Positions 26,756 to 35,202 of a stretch of 64,000 nt of DNA are shown one piece after another. The position numbers and the translations under genes were made by a program. Source of the stretch: Alphaproteobacteria bacterium (lineage in GTDB: Bacteria > Pseudomonadota > Alphaproteobacteria > Bin65); NCBI GenBank assembly GCA_022819985.1, contig JAJEGH010000043.1:62001-126000 (forward strand), written 5' to 3'. The notes below the pieces were generated by a model, which saw nothing but the letters and a program-made list of their open reading frames with translations, made no database searches and had not been told where the DNA came from. Each line of letters begins with the position of its first letter. Within the stretch, counting starts at the first letter, position 1.

Positions 26756-28852
26756 TCATGCGGGGCTGCGCCCCCTCAGCGGCTGGGTCAGCCGCTCCGT
26801 CAGCGCCGCCGGGTCGGTCATCGGCAGGCTGCACGTCATGCCCTGGCAGACATAGGCCGCCGGCCGGCCGTCGGCGAGGCCCCGCCGCTCGACCGGGCCG
26901 TGCGCGGGATGGCCGTCCGGCAGGGCATCGCCAGGATCGATCCGGCGGAAGACCCGGGCCGGCGCCGGCGCCTGCCAGGCCGCCCGGACCAGCGCCTGCG
27001 TCTCGGCCGCATCGGCCGGGCCGACGACGACGGTCTGCAGGGCGGTTTCCAGCAGCCGCGCCCCGCTCGTCAGCAGCGGCGCCGCCAGCGCGTTGCGGTT
27101 GAGTTCGCCGGAAAAGGCCTTCACCAGCGCATCCGCGCGGCCGAGCATGTCCGTATCGCCGGCGAGCAGGCCGAGGCGGACGAGATTGTGCACCATCAGC
27201 CCGTTGGACGACGGCGTTGCGTTGTCGTGCACGGACTTGGCGCGCACCAGCAGGCCGGACACGTCGTCCGCCGCCAGGAAATAGCCGCCGTCCGCCGCAT
27301 CGAGGAAGTGCCGGTCGATCGCTTCGGTCCAGCGCCGGGCCTGGGCCAGATACCGGGCCTCGCCCGTCGCCTCGAACAGGGTGAGCGCGGCGCGGATCAG
27401 GCTGGCATAGTCCTCGGCGGTCGCCGGATGGGCCGCCCTGCCTTCGCGCCAGCTGTGGAGCAGCCGGTTCCCGCCCGACTCTTTATCGAGGGTCATCTCG
27501 TCGAGCACGAAATCGAAGGCGCCGGCCGCCAGGCCGATCCATTCCGGCCGGTCCAGGATCGCGCCCGCCAGCGCCAGGGCGTGGATCGTGTAGCCGTTCC
27601 AGTCGGCGAGCACCTTGTCGTCCAGGCCGGGCCGCGGTCGCGCCGCGCGGGCTTCGAGCAGCACGGCCCGGCAGCGCTCCAGCATGGCCTCGTGATCCGC
27701 GTCGCCGAGCATCGGCCGCTGGGAGCGGTTGAGGATGACCTTGCCTTCCCAATTGCCGTCGGCCGAAACGTCGTAGGCCTCGCAGAAGGCCGCGGCGTCG
27801 CCGCCCAGCAGCCCCTCGATCTCGTCCTGCGACCAGACGTAGAATTTGCCCTCCTCGCCCTCGCTGTCGGCGTCGAGCGCGCTGGCGAAGGCGCGGCCGT
27901 CGATGAGCATTTCCCGGGTCAGCCAGGCCACGGTCTCGTCGGCGCGGATGCGGTAGAGGTCGGCGCCCGTCCCGGCCCAGGCGTGGGCCAGCAGTTCGAG
28001 GATCTGCGCATTGTCGTAGAGCATCTTCTCGAAATGCGGCGCGAGCCAGAACGTGTCGGTCGAATAGCGCGCATAGCCGCCGCCGAGATGGTCGTAGATG
28101 CCGCCCTGGGACATGCGGTCGAGCACGAGCAGGACGGCGTTGCGGTATTGCGGATTGCCGGTTTCGGCCCAGGCGCGCCAGATAAGGTCGAACAGGCCGC
28201 ATTGCGGGAATTTGGGCGCGCCGGCGAGGCCGCCATGGGCGTGGTCCATGCGGCTGAGCAGGAAATCGGCGATCTGCAGGAAGGTCTGGCGCGCGACCGG
28301 GCCGCCGGGCTGGTTGACGCCGAGGCCGGCGAGCGCGGATTTCAGGGTCTCGGCGTTGGCGCGGACCTTGTCGCCCTCGTCGCGGTAGATCGCCGCGATG
28401 CGGTCGAGCACGCGGGGAAAGCCGGGCCGGCCCCAGCGGTCCTCCGGCGGGAAATAGGTGCCGCCCCAGAAGGGCTCGCGCTCCGCGGTCAGGAACATGG
28501 TGAGCGGCCAGCCGCCCTGTTCGCCGAGCAGCGCCAGGGCGTGCTGGTAGATCTGGTCGACGTCCGGCCGCTCCTCCCGGTCGACCTTGATGTTGACGAA
28601 ATCGCGGTTCATTGCCGCAGCGATGCCGTCGTCCTCGAAGCTCTCATGGGCCATGACGTGGCACCAGTGGCAGGCCGAATAGCCGATGGAGAGCAGCACC
28701 GGCCTGTTGTCCCGTTTCGCCGCCGCAAAGGCCGCGTCGGACCAGGGCTGCCAGTGGACCGGATTGTCCTTGTGCTGCAGCAGGTAGGGGCTGGTCTCGG
28801 CGCCGAGGGCGTTGGCGGCGAGGGAATCCGGATCGGTCATGGGGTCGGTCAT
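26756..28852 (-). CDS. Thioredoxin-fold DUF255 / YyaL-type protein
   Basis: A 698-residue cytosolic protein of the YyaL/SPATA20 family: an N-terminal thioredoxin-like domain ([16 protein letters not shown], then the SACHWCHVM redox-type CxxC) followed by a large alpha/alpha toroid domain like N-acylglucosamine epimerases ([16 protein letters not shown]). Biochemical function is not established. ATG 28852 and ATG 28840 are both usable; the second is closer to the family start. Convergence with mnmE is avoided, the two being divergent with a family A repeat between them. Confidence 0.9.
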   Translation of the reverse strand: MTDPMTDPDSLAANALGAETSPYLLQHKDNPVHWQPWSDAAFAAAKRDNRPVLLSIGYSACHWCHVMAHESFEDDGIAAAMNRDFVNIKVDREERPDVDQIYQHALALLGEQGGWPLTMFLTAEREPFWGGTYFPPEDRWGRPGFPRVLDRIAAIYRDEGDKVRANAETLKSALAGLGVNQPGGPVARQTFLQIADFLLSRMDHAHGGLAGAPKFPQCGLFDLIWRAWAETGNPQYRNAVLLVLDRMSQGGIYDHLGGGYARYSTDTFWLAPHFEKMLYDNAQILELLAHAWAGTGADLYRIRADETVAWLTREMLIDGRAFASALDADSEGEEGKFYVWSQDEIEGLLGGDAAAFCEAYDVSADGNWEGKVILNRSQRPMLGDADHEAMLERCRAVLLEARAARPRPGLDDKVLADWNGYTIHALALAGAILDRPEWIGLAAGAFDFVLDEMTLDKESGGNRLLHSWREGRAAHPATAEDYASLIRAALTLFEATGEARYLAQARRWTEAIDRHFLDAADGGYFLAADDVSGLLVRAKSVHDNATPSSNGLMVHNLVRLGLLAGDTDMLGRADALVKAFSGELNRNALAAPLLTSGARLLETALQTVVVGPADAAETQALVRAAWQAPAPARVFRRIDPGDALPDGHPAHGPVERRGLADGRPAAYVCQGMTCSLPMTDPAALTERLTQPLRGRSPA

Positions 28853-28992
28853 GGCGAGGGCGGGCAGCGGAAACGGGCGCGAAGCGCGCCGGGCCTATAT
28901 GGTGTAGCGCAGCCGCCCGCGGCAATGTCGGGGGCGGCCTCCGATTTCCGGTGGGTGGAATGGCAGCGTCGTATCCTCGAAGTGTCCAGACT

Positions 28993-29090
28993 TGTCGCCC
29001 CGGACGGAGCGGAGCGACGATCCGGGGCCCAGGGCCACAGGCGCAGGCCGTGCGGGCGACTCTGGGCCCCGGCTCAAGGCCGGGGCGACA
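28993..29090 (-). repeat. Dispersed palindromic repeat, family A copy 5
   Basis: A 98-bp copy beginning TGTCGCCCCGGACGGAGC and ending GGCCGGGGCGACA, with GATCCGGGGCCCAGGGCC inside. It lies between the divergent DUF255 and mnmE genes, 25 bases upstream of the mnmE start, so any mnmE transcript starting further upstream would carry its hairpin in the leader. Confidence 0.8.
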
Positions 29091-29114
29091 GTCCGAATTT
29101 GTTGTGAAGGCACC

Positions 29115-30434
29115 ATGACCGCGCCTGACACCATCGTCGCCCTGTCCTCCGGCGCGGGGAAGGCCGGCATTGCGGTGATCCGGGCGAGCGGTCCGCAGGC
29201 CGCCGCCTGCATCCGGCATCTGGCCGGCGGAGACGTGCCGCCGCGCCGGGCGGCGCTGCGGGCGCTGCGCGACGGGCCGGGCGGCGCGACGGTCGACAGC
29301 GGGCTCGTGCTGTGGCTGCCCGGTCCCGGCTCGGTCACCGGCGAGGACGTCGCGGAATTCCAGGTCCATGGCAGCCCGGCGGTCGTCGGCAAGCTGCTCC
29401 CGGTCCTGTGCGGGCTTGACGGGGTCCGGCCCGCGGAACCGGGCGAGTTCACCCGGCGGGCGTTCGAGAACGGCAGGATGGACCTGTCGGAAGCCGAAGG
29501 CCTCGCCGACCTGATCGACGCCGAGACCGAGGCCCAGCGCGTCCAGGCGCAACGCCAGATGGAGGGCACCTTCGCCGAACGCTGCGCCGACTGGGGGGCG
29601 CAGCTGCGCCGCAGCCTGGCCTGGCTCGAGGCGGCCATCGACTTTCCGGACGAGGCGCTGCCGGACGACCTGGCGGCGCAGGTCCGCCCGTCGGTCGAGG
29701 CGGTTGCCGCCGGACTGGCGGACTGGCTCGCCGCGCCGGACCGTGGCCGCATGGTGCGCGAGGGCTACCGGGTCGCCATCGTCGGCGCGCCCAATGTCGG
29801 CAAATCGTCGCTGCTCAACCGGATCGCCCGGCGCGACGCCGCCATCGTTGCCGAAACCGCGGGCACGACGCGGGATGTGATCGAGGTGCGGGCCGATCTC
29901 GCCGGCTATGCGGTCGTCTTGGCCGATACGGCCGGGCTGCGGAGCGACGAGGCGGCCGGCGATATCGAGCGGGAGGGCATGGCGCGCGCCCGCTTCCAGG
30001 CCGGCAATGCCGACCTGGTGCTGCATGTCGTCGATGCCTCGGCAACCGGCGGCCCGGCGGAGGACGCCGGCGCCGATCCCGCCCTTGTGCTGACCGTGGC
30101 CAACAAGACCGATCTCGCGCCGCCGCCGCCGGGCGCCGATCTCGGCGTCAGCGCCCGCACGGGGGCCGGCATCGACGGGCTGCTGGCGGCGATCGAGGCC
30201 CGGACGGCCGCGGCCATGGGCGCCGGGGAGCATCCCGCGCTCACCCGGCTGCGCCACCGGCAGTGCCTGGAGGACGCCGCGGCGGCGCTGGCGCGAGCGC
30301 TGGCCGCGACGGAAGCGGAGCTAACGGCCGAAGACCTGCGCCTTGCCTTGCGCGCCATGGACCGGCTGATCGGCCGCACCGATGTCGAGGATCTGCTCGA
30401 CCTGATTTTCCGCGATTTCTGCATCGGGAAGTAG
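29115..30434 (+). CDS. mnmE: MnmE (TrmE), tRNA modification GTPase
   Basis: Together with MnmG installs the carboxymethylaminomethyl group on wobble uridine of certain tRNAs. The 439-residue protein has the folate-binding N-terminus (DTIVALSSGAGKAGIAVIRASG), a helical domain, the G domain with G1 GAPNVGKSS, G3 DTAGL and G4 NKTD, and the catalytic C-terminal FCIGK. ATG 29115 is preceded by GAAGG; the frame to 28992 translates the repeat. mnmG lies 1.25 kb downstream, separated by a small HTH gene and repeats instead of being adjacent. Confidence 0.96.
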   Translation: MTAPDTIVALSSGAGKAGIAVIRASGPQAAACIRHLAGGDVPPRRAALRALRDGPGGATVDSGLVLWLPGPGSVTGEDVAEFQVHGSPAVVGKLLPVLCGLDGVRPAEPGEFTRRAFENGRMDLSEAEGLADLIDAETEAQRVQAQRQMEGTFAERCADWGAQLRRSLAWLEAAIDFPDEALPDDLAAQVRPSVEAVAAGLADWLAAPDRGRMVREGYRVAIVGAPNVGKSSLLNRIARRDAAIVAETAGTTRDVIEVRADLAGYAVVLADTAGLRSDEAAGDIEREGMARARFQAGNADLVLHVVDASATGGPAEDAGADPALVLTVANKTDLAPPPPGADLGVSARTGAGIDGLLAAIEARTAAAMGAGEHPALTRLRHRQCLEDAAAALARALAATEAELTAEDLRLALRAMDRLIGRTDVEDLLDLIFRDFCIGK

Positions 30435-30517
30435 GGAACGGCTTCGCCCCGGGATTCCCCTGCGGAAGAGGCGCGCACCGCCCCCGATGCCGTCATTCCG
30501 GCCGAAGCGTACCCCCA

Positions 30518-30676
30518 CCGTCATTTCGACCGGAGCCCCGGCCCCCGGCCGGGGCGCAGCGGAGAAATCTGGCGCGCGAACCGTCGACGCCGCTACCTCC
30601 GGTATTCGGCCGGCCTCCGTCGCCCGCCGGATTTCTCCACTTCGCGGGCTGACGCCCGCTCCGGTCGAAATGACGG
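30518..30676 (+). repeat. Dispersed palindromic repeat, family B copy 1 (159 bp)
   Basis: The element has perfect 16-bp terminal inverted repeats, CCGTCATTTCGACCGG at 30518-30533 and CCGGTCGAAATGACGG at 30661-30676. Inside, GGAGAAATC and GATTTCTCC also face each other. Size, symmetry and lack of a gene resemble a MITE or large REP element. A second copy lies at 31165. Confidence 0.85.
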
Positions 30677-30831
30677 GATGGGCTCAAGGGTCGGAATGGC
30701 CGCAAGTCCGGCAGGGAAGGCCGCGGCGGCGCCTGTCTCCACCTTAATTTGCGTTTCACAGAGGACTCAAAGGGGAGCGGCTTCGATCCGCGCCCTTTTC
30801 GCGGAAGAATCCCACAGCAAAGAAATTATGC

Positions 30832-30866
30832 TTGCAATCTCCATGTAATTCCTATATCCATGGATA
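30832..30866 (+). promoter_or_regulatory. Promoter-like stretch with a 12-bp palindrome upstream of the small HTH gene
   Basis: TTGCAA at 30832-30837 and TATATC at 30853-30858 could be -35 and -10 boxes, though the 15-base spacing is short. A perfect palindrome TATCCATGGATA covers 30855-30866 and so overlaps the -10, as an operator would. A strong CGGAGG ribosome binding site follows at 30885-30890, six bases before the ATG. Confidence 0.4.
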
Positions 30867-30896
30867 CGAACAAACAGAGAATATCGGAGGATTATC

Positions 30897-31142
30897 ATGA
30901 TGCATCCCGATCCGGCGCTTGAGACGCTTCCGGAGGCGGAGCGCTTTCCCGTCCTGTCGAGTCGGCAGGAAGCCTTCTGCCGGCATTATGTGGCCACCGG
31001 CAACGCCGCCGCTGCGGCGCGCCAGTCCGGCTATGCCCCGGCCTCGGCGCGGCAGACCGGCCATGCCTTGCTGCAGCGGCCCCATATTGTCGGGCGGGTG
31101 CGCCAGACGCGGCAGCTTTCATCGGATCCTGACATTTCATGA
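30897..31142 (+). CDS. Small HTH protein like the N-terminus of phage terminase small subunits
   Basis: An 81-residue protein. The core LSSRQEAFCRHYVATGNAAAAARQSGY followed by SARQTGHALLQRPHIVGRV matches the DNA-binding helical N-terminus of Terminase_2-type small subunits (pattern: QxxFCxxYxxTGNxxxAARxxGY). Full small subunits have about 150-180 residues, so this is either a free-standing domain or a truncated remnant. No large terminase or other phage gene is near. ATG 30897 (or 30900) is decided by a strong CGGAGG site. The stop codon lies inside the first of the 10-bp iteron clusters, suggesting a link between protein and repeats; this is inference. Confidence 0.7.
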   Translation: MMHPDPALETLPEAERFPVLSSRQEAFCRHYVATGNAAAAARQSGYAPASARQTGHALLQRPHIVGRVRQTRQLSSDPDIS

Positions 31143-31147
31143 CACAT
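31128..31147 (+). repeat. 10-bp iterons, cluster 1 (two units)
   Basis: CCTGACATTT (31128-31137) and CATGACACAT (31138-31147) follow each other directly. They share the core TGACA with clusters at 31360 and 31531 and overlap the stop codon of the small HTH gene. Confidence 0.65.
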
Positions 31148-31164
31148 CGCACCCCCTCTCCCTC

Positions 31165-31284
31165 CCGTCATTTCGACCGGAGCCCCGGCCCCCGGCCGGG
31201 GCGGAGCGGAGAAATCTGGAGAGCGCCCCATCGACGCCACAGGGCTGTGCCTCTGGCCGGTCTCCGTCGCCGGCCAGATTTCTT
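31165..31284 (+). repeat. Dispersed palindromic repeat, family B copy 2 (right end lost)
   Basis: Begins with the same CCGTCATTTCGACCGG arm as the copy at 30518 and shares the GGAGCCCCGGCCCC and GGAGAAATCTGG parts. The right side reaches only to CCAGATTTCTTG at about 31284; the terminal CCGGTCGAAATGACGG arm is missing. Confidence 0.75.
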
Positions 31285-31359
31285 GTATCTCACCGACCTG
31301 CCCCCGGTGCTACGGTGCCGGTGGCGGAAGCGGGCGGGAGAGGGCGAAGTCGGGAGCGC

Positions 31360-31389
31360 CATGACAGAACATGACATTTCCTGACACCC
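31360..31389 (+). repeat. 10-bp iterons, cluster 2 (three units)
   Basis: Units CATGACAGAA (31360-31369), CATGACATTT (31370-31379) and CCTGACACCC (31380-31389) are head to tail at exactly one helical turn. The first 27 bases match cluster 3 at 26 positions. Confidence 0.7.
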
Positions 31390-31400
31390 CTAACCCCTCC

Positions 31401-31500
31401 TGTCACCCCGGATGGAGCGAAGCGGAAATCCGGGGTCCAGGGCCAACCGCGAAGATCGTTCGGGTCGCCTCTGGGCCCCGGATCGGGGTCCGGGGCGACA
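31401..31500 (-). repeat. Dispersed palindromic repeat, family A copy 6
   Basis: A 100-bp copy starting TGTCACCCCGGATGGAGC and ending GTCCGGGGCGACA, with CTGGGCCCCGGATC inside. It lies between iteron clusters 2 and 3, as if inserted between, or copied along with, a duplicated iteron block. Confidence 0.8.
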
Positions 31501-31530
31501 CGGTGGCGTGTTCAGCGGGAGCCCGGGAAC

Positions 31531-31560
31531 CATGACAGACCATGACATTTCCTGACATTT
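31531..31560 (+). repeat. 10-bp iterons, cluster 3 (three units)
   Basis: Units CATGACAGAC (31531-31540), CATGACATTT (31541-31550) and CCTGACATTT (31551-31560) are head to tail. The cluster ends 30 bases before the parS site. Confidence 0.7.
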
Positions 31561-31590
31561 TCGATGGGTCCGAAGGGCGCCGCCGGGCGG

Positions 31591-31606
31591 TGTTTCACGT
31601 GAAACA
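31591..31606. promoter_or_regulatory. parS: parS centromere site 1
   Basis: TGTTTCACGTGAAACA, a perfect 16-bp palindrome identical to the ParB binding consensus known from Caulobacter and Bacillus. It lies 81 bases upstream of mnmG and about 2.7 kb from parAB, in the usual origin-proximal place. Confidence 0.95.
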
Positions 31607-31687
31607 TGGCGGCGGGCCGCGGCCCGGCCCGGCCGGCAGCGGGCCGCGGGACCTGCCGTCGTCCTTGACTCCGCCGCCGGCCGCGCA

Positions 31688-33583
31688 ATGTCTGCGGGCA
31701 TGATGGATTCGGGGAAGGGTTCGAGCGTCCCGGGCGCGGATGTCGTCGTCATCGGCGGCGGCCATGCCGGCTGCGAGGCCGCGTCGGCCGCGGCGCGCGC
31801 CGGCGCGCGCACCGTGCTGCTGACCCATCGCCGCGACACCATCGGCGTCATGTCGTGCAACCCGGCGATCGGCGGCCTCGCCAAGGGGCATCTGGTCCGC
31901 GAGATCGACGCGCTCGACGGCGTCATGGGCCGCGCCATCGACCGGGCCGGCATCCAGTTCCGGATTTTGAACCGCAGCAAGGGGCCGGCGGTGCGCGGCC
32001 CGCGCGCCCAGGCCGACCGCAGGCTGTATCGCCGCGCGATGCGGGCGATCCTGGCCGAACAGCCGGGCCTCGAAATCGTCGAGGGGGCCGCCGGCGACCT
32101 GATCGTCGACACCCACGGGCGCTGCGCCGGCGTCGTTCTGGAAGACGGCCGGACGATCCGCGCCGGCGCCGTCGTCATCACGACCGGCACCTTCCTGCGC
32201 GGCGTCATCCATCTCGGCGAGAAGACCTGGCCCGCCGGCCGGATCGACGCCCCGCCGTCGACCCGGCTGGCGACGACCCTCGACCGGTTCGGCCTGCCCC
32301 TCGGCCGGCTCAAGACCGGGACGCCGCCGCGCCTGGACGGCCGGACGATCGATTGGGCCGCCCTGGAGGTGCAGGAAGGCGACGATCCGCCGACGCCCTT
32401 TTCCTTCCTGACCGGCCGGATCGCCGTGCCGCAGACGGTCTGCCATATCACCCACACCAACGAAGCGGCCCATGCGGAGATCCGGGCCAATATCGCCCGC
32501 GCGCCGCTCTATTCCGGGCAGATCGAGGGCGTCGGGCCGCGCTATTGCCCGTCGATCGAGGACAAGGTCGTGCGCTTTCCGGAGCGCGGCAGCCACCAGA
32601 TTTTCCTCGAACCGGAAGGGCTGGACGACGATACGGTCTATCCGAACGGCATCTCGACCTCGCTGCCGGAAGACGTGCAATTCCGCATGGTCCGCGCCAT
32701 CCGCGGGCTGGAAAAGGCGGCGATCCTGCAACCCGGCTACGCCATCGAATACGATTTCGTCGATCCGCGGGCGCTGTCGCCGACCCTGGAATGCCGCGCG
32801 CTGCCCGGCCTGTATCTGGCCGGCCAGATCAACGGCACGACGGGCTATGAGGAGGCGGCCGGCCAGGGCCTGATCGCCGGCCTCAACGCCGCCTTCGCGG
32901 CCTCCGGGGCGCCGGCGTTCGCGCTCGACCGCGCCGACGCCTATATCGGCGTGATGATCGACGACCTGGTGACGCTGGGGACGAGCGAGCCCTATCGCAT
33001 GTTCACCTCGCGCGCCGAATACCGCCTGCTGCTGCGCGCCGACAATGCGGATCTGCGGCTGACGCAGAAGGGCATCGACCGGGGTTTCATGTCCGCGGAG
33101 CGGGCGCGCCGCTTTGCCGACAAGACGGCCCGGCTCGACCGGGCGCGGTCGCTGGCGCAGCGGCTGGCGATGACGCCGAATGCGCTGGCCGCGCGGGGGT
33201 TTGCGGTCAATCGCGACGGCGTGCGCCGGTCGGCCCTCGACCTGCTGCGCTATCCGGACGTCGATCTGGCGAAACTGGCGGCGGTCTGGCCGGAATTGCG
33301 CGCGCTCGACCGGGACGTGGCCGAGCAGATCGAGATCGAGGGGCGCTACGCCGGCTATCTCGACCGCCAGGTGGCGGACATCCGGGCGTTCCGCAACGAC
33401 GAGGCGCTGAAACTGCCGGCCGACCTGGATTATTCGGCGATCGGCGGCCTGTCGAGCGAGGTCCGGCAGAAGCTGAGCGCGGCGCGCCCGGCGACGCTGG
33501 CCGCGGCGGCGCGGATTTCCGGCGTGACGCCGGCGGCGCTGACGGCATTGCTGCAGGTCGTCGAGCGCCGGCGGGCGGCGTGA
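31688..33583 (+). CDS. mnmG: MnmG (GidA), tRNA uridine modification FAD enzyme
   Basis: Partner of MnmE in wobble uridine modification. The 631-residue protein has the N-terminal FAD loop [18 protein letters not shown], the [30 protein letters not shown] segment in two family blocks, and the catalytic-cysteine region of the tRNA-binding part ([13 protein letters not shown]). The C-terminal helical domain that contacts MnmE is complete ([14 protein letters not shown]). ATG 31688 gives about ten residues more than ATG 31700 or 31703; the choice is open. Followed 34 bases later by rsmG. Confidence 0.96.
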   Translation: MSAGMMDSGKGSSVPGADVVVIGGGHAGCEAASAAARAGARTVLLTHRRDTIGVMSCNPAIGGLAKGHLVREIDALDGVMGRAIDRAGIQFRILNRSKGPAVRGPRAQADRRLYRRAMRAILAEQPGLEIVEGAAGDLIVDTHGRCAGVVLEDGRTIRAGAVVITTGTFLRGVIHLGEKTWPAGRIDAPPSTRLATTLDRFGLPLGRLKTGTPPRLDGRTIDWAALEVQEGDDPPTPFSFLTGRIAVPQTVCHITHTNEAAHAEIRANIARAPLYSGQIEGVGPRYCPSIEDKVVRFPERGSHQIFLEPEGLDDDTVYPNGISTSLPEDVQFRMVRAIRGLEKAAILQPGYAIEYDFVDPRALSPTLECRALPGLYLAGQINGTTGYEEAAGQGLIAGLNAAFAASGAPAFALDRADAYIGVMIDDLVTLGTSEPYRMFTSRAEYRLLLRADNADLRLTQKGIDRGFMSAERARRFADKTARLDRARSLAQRLAMTPNALAARGFAVNRDGVRRSALDLLRYPDVDLAKLAAVWPELRALDRDVAEQIEIEGRYAGYLDRQVADIRAFRNDEALKLPADLDYSAIGGLSSEVRQKLSAARPATLAAAARISGVTPAALTALLQVVERRRAA

Positions 33584-33617
33584 GGCGGATTTTCGGCCGG
33601 CCGGCCCGCGCCGCGCG

Positions 33618-34301
33618 ATGACCGGGCCCGGAGGCGGAAGCGGAACCGGCGGCGGAGGCGGGAGCGCCGGCGGCTACGGACCGGAGGAATTTGCCGCCGG
33701 GTTCGGTGTTTCACGTGAAACATGCGCCCGCTTCGTCCGCTACGAGGAGGCGCTGCGCCGCTGGCAGCGCCGGATCAACCTGGTCGGCCCGTCGACTCTC
33801 GGCGATGTGTGGCGCCGGCATTTCGCCGACAGCGCGCAGTTGGCGGCGCATCTCCGGCCCGGCGCGCGCCGGCTGGTCGACCTCGGCAGCGGCGCCGGTT
33901 TTCCGGGGCTGGCGCTCAAGCTGCTGCGGCCGGACCTTGCGGTGCACCTGATCGAGGCCGATGCGCGCAAGGCCGCGTTCCTGCGCGCCACCGCGGCCCT
34001 GCTGTCGGTCGAGGTCGCCGTGACCGCCGCCCGGATCGAGGAGATTGCGGCCGGCCCGGCCCGGCCGCCGGCCGATGTCGTGACGGCGCGCGCGGTGGCG
34101 CCGCTGCCGGACCTGCTGGAGCTTGCCGCCGGCTGGGCTGTGGATAACCCGCAATTTTTGTTCCTGAAGGGACAAAATGTTGAGTATGAATTGATTTCAG
34201 CCGCTAAATGTTGGAAAATGACCGTTGAGCGAATCGACAGCGCCACGCATCCGGACGGGTGCGTGCTGAGCCTTGAAGGGATCGCCCGTGCTGGAACCTG
34301 A
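33618..34301 (+). CDS. rsmG: RsmG (GidB), 16S rRNA m7G527 methyltransferase
   Basis: Methylates N7 of G527 in 16S rRNA using S-adenosylmethionine. The 227-residue protein carries the SAM loop VDLGSGAGFPGLALK and the substrate region FLRATAALL; LFLKGQNVEYEL follows near the end. The first 20 residues are Gly/Ser-rich and not conserved. Bases of codons 30-35 (Gly-Val-Ser-Arg-Glu-Thr) form a perfect parS site. The C-terminal part has a noticeable run of A/T-rich codons near 34150-34200 and overlaps the start of parA by 14 bases. Confidence 0.95.
   Translation: MTGPGGGSGTGGGGGSAGGYGPEEFAAGFGVSRETCARFVRYEEALRRWQRRINLVGPSTLGDVWRRHFADSAQLAAHLRPGARRLVDLGSGAGFPGLALKLLRPDLAVHLIEADARKAAFLRATAALLSVEVAVTAARIEEIAAGPARPPADVVTARAVAPLPDLLELAAGWAVDNPQFLFLKGQNVEYELISAAKCWKMTVERIDSATHPDGCVLSLEGIARAGT
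33707..33722. promoter_or_regulatory. parS: parS centromere site 2, inside rsmG
   Basis: A second exact TGTTTCACGTGAAACA, within the coding sequence of rsmG (codons 30-35, reading Val-Ser-Arg-Glu-Thr). It is 2.1 kb from site 1 and about 580 bases from parA. Confidence 0.95.
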
Positions 34302-35163
34302 CACCCTGACGGCAAATGGAACGGAAAATCAAAAACGCCGGGCTCGCGGCTTCGGCGGCGCCCCGGACCGGCCGGCGCGCATCCTGGCGGTCGCCAACCA
34401 GAAAGGCGGCGTCGGCAAGACGACCACAGCGATCAATCTCGGCACGGCGCTGGCGGCCTGCGGCCTGCGGGTGCTGCTGCTGGATCTCGATCCCCAGGCC
34501 AACGCGACCACCGGCCTGGGGGCGACGCCCGGCGCCCGGGAGCCGGACACCTACGATCTGATCATCGGCGCCGCCGCGCTGCCGGAGGTCGTCGCCGAAA
34601 CGGAGGTGCCGGACCTCGACCTCGCGCCGACCTCGATGCATCTGTCCGGCGCCGAGATCGAGCTGGTCCAGGCGTCGCGCCGGGAATACCGGCTCGCCGA
34701 TGCCCTCCGCGGGCGCGCGACCGGCTACGACTATGTGCTGATCGACTGCCCGCCCGCGCTCGGCCTGCTCACCCTGAACGCGCTGGTGGCGGCCGACGGC
34801 GTCCTGGTGCCGCTGCAGTGCGAGTACTACGCCCTGGAGGGCGTCAGCCATCTGGTCCGGACGATCAATAGGATCAAGGCCTCATTCAATAATTCTCTCG
34901 ACATCCAGGGCGTCGTGCTGACCATGCACGACAAACGCAACAAACTATGCGGTATGGTGGCCGAAGATGCGCGGAAATGCTTCGGTTCCAAAGTTTATCG
35001 AACGATCATACCAAGAAACGTCCGGGTGTCCGAGGCGCCGTCCCACGGCAAGCCGGTCCTGCTCTACGACCTGCGCTGCGCCGGGGCGCTGGCCTATGCC
35101 CATCTCGCCCGGGAGGTCGTCCTGCGCGAAAGCGAGCTCGGAAATGTGAGCTTCCACCAATGA
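34288..35163 (+). CDS. parA: ParA, chromosome partitioning ATPase
   Basis: Deviant Walker-type ATPase that binds DNA nonspecifically and moves ParB-parS complexes. The 291 residues show the ParA/MinD P-loop NQKGGVGKTTTAINLG, the LLLDLDPQANAT Walker A' region and VLIDCPPALGLLT Walker B. I start it at GTG 34288, seven bases after AAGGG; TTG 34273 is the alternative. The first 35 residues are a basic extension before ARILAVANQKGG. It overlaps rsmG by 14 bases and is followed by parB 39 bases later. Confidence 0.95.
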   Translation: MLEPDTLTANGTENQKRRARGFGGAPDRPARILAVANQKGGVGKTTTAINLGTALAACGLRVLLLDLDPQANATTGLGATPGAREPDTYDLIIGAAALPEVVAETEVPDLDLAPTSMHLSGAEIELVQASRREYRLADALRGRATGYDYVLIDCPPALGLLTLNALVAADGVLVPLQCEYYALEGVSHLVRTINRIKASFNNSLDIQGVVLTMHDKRNKLCGMVAEDARKCFGSKVYRTIIPRNVRVSEAPSHGKPVLLYDLRCAGALAYAHLAREVVLRESELGNVSFHQ

Positions 35164-35202
35164 TGCCCGACGATTTAGCGATGATTCGACAATGATGCAG
35201 CA

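Larger units (their letters stand above)
30435..30896. other. Gap between mnmE and the small HTH gene
   Basis: These 462 bases hold a family B repeat (30518-30676) and, at the right end, an A/T-rich promoter-like stretch with a palindrome. Just left of the repeat a partial copy of its arm, CGTCATTCCGGCCGAAGCG, is seen at 30491-30509. No reading frame here has a plausible protein. Confidence 0.7.
31143..31687. other. Repeat-rich gap upstream of mnmG
   Basis: This 545-base gap holds part of iteron cluster 1, a truncated family B repeat (31165-31284), iteron clusters 2 and 3, a family A repeat (31401-31500) and a perfect parS site (31591-31606). No reading frame in it looks like a real protein. 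The mnmG promoter, if separate from mnmE, should lie between the last iterons and 31687, but I cannot point to it. Confidence 0.7.

Noticed and set aside
30897..31142. Remnant prophage
   Set aside because: Only the HTH-like small gene resembles phage; no large terminase, integrase or structural gene is in the window.
30435..31687. CRISPR array
   Set aside because: The repeats are not evenly spaced, differ in kind, have no spacers of equal length, and no cas genes are near.
34273..34287. TTG start for parA
   Set aside because: GTG 34288 has an AAGGG at proper spacing, whereas the TTG lies before that site.
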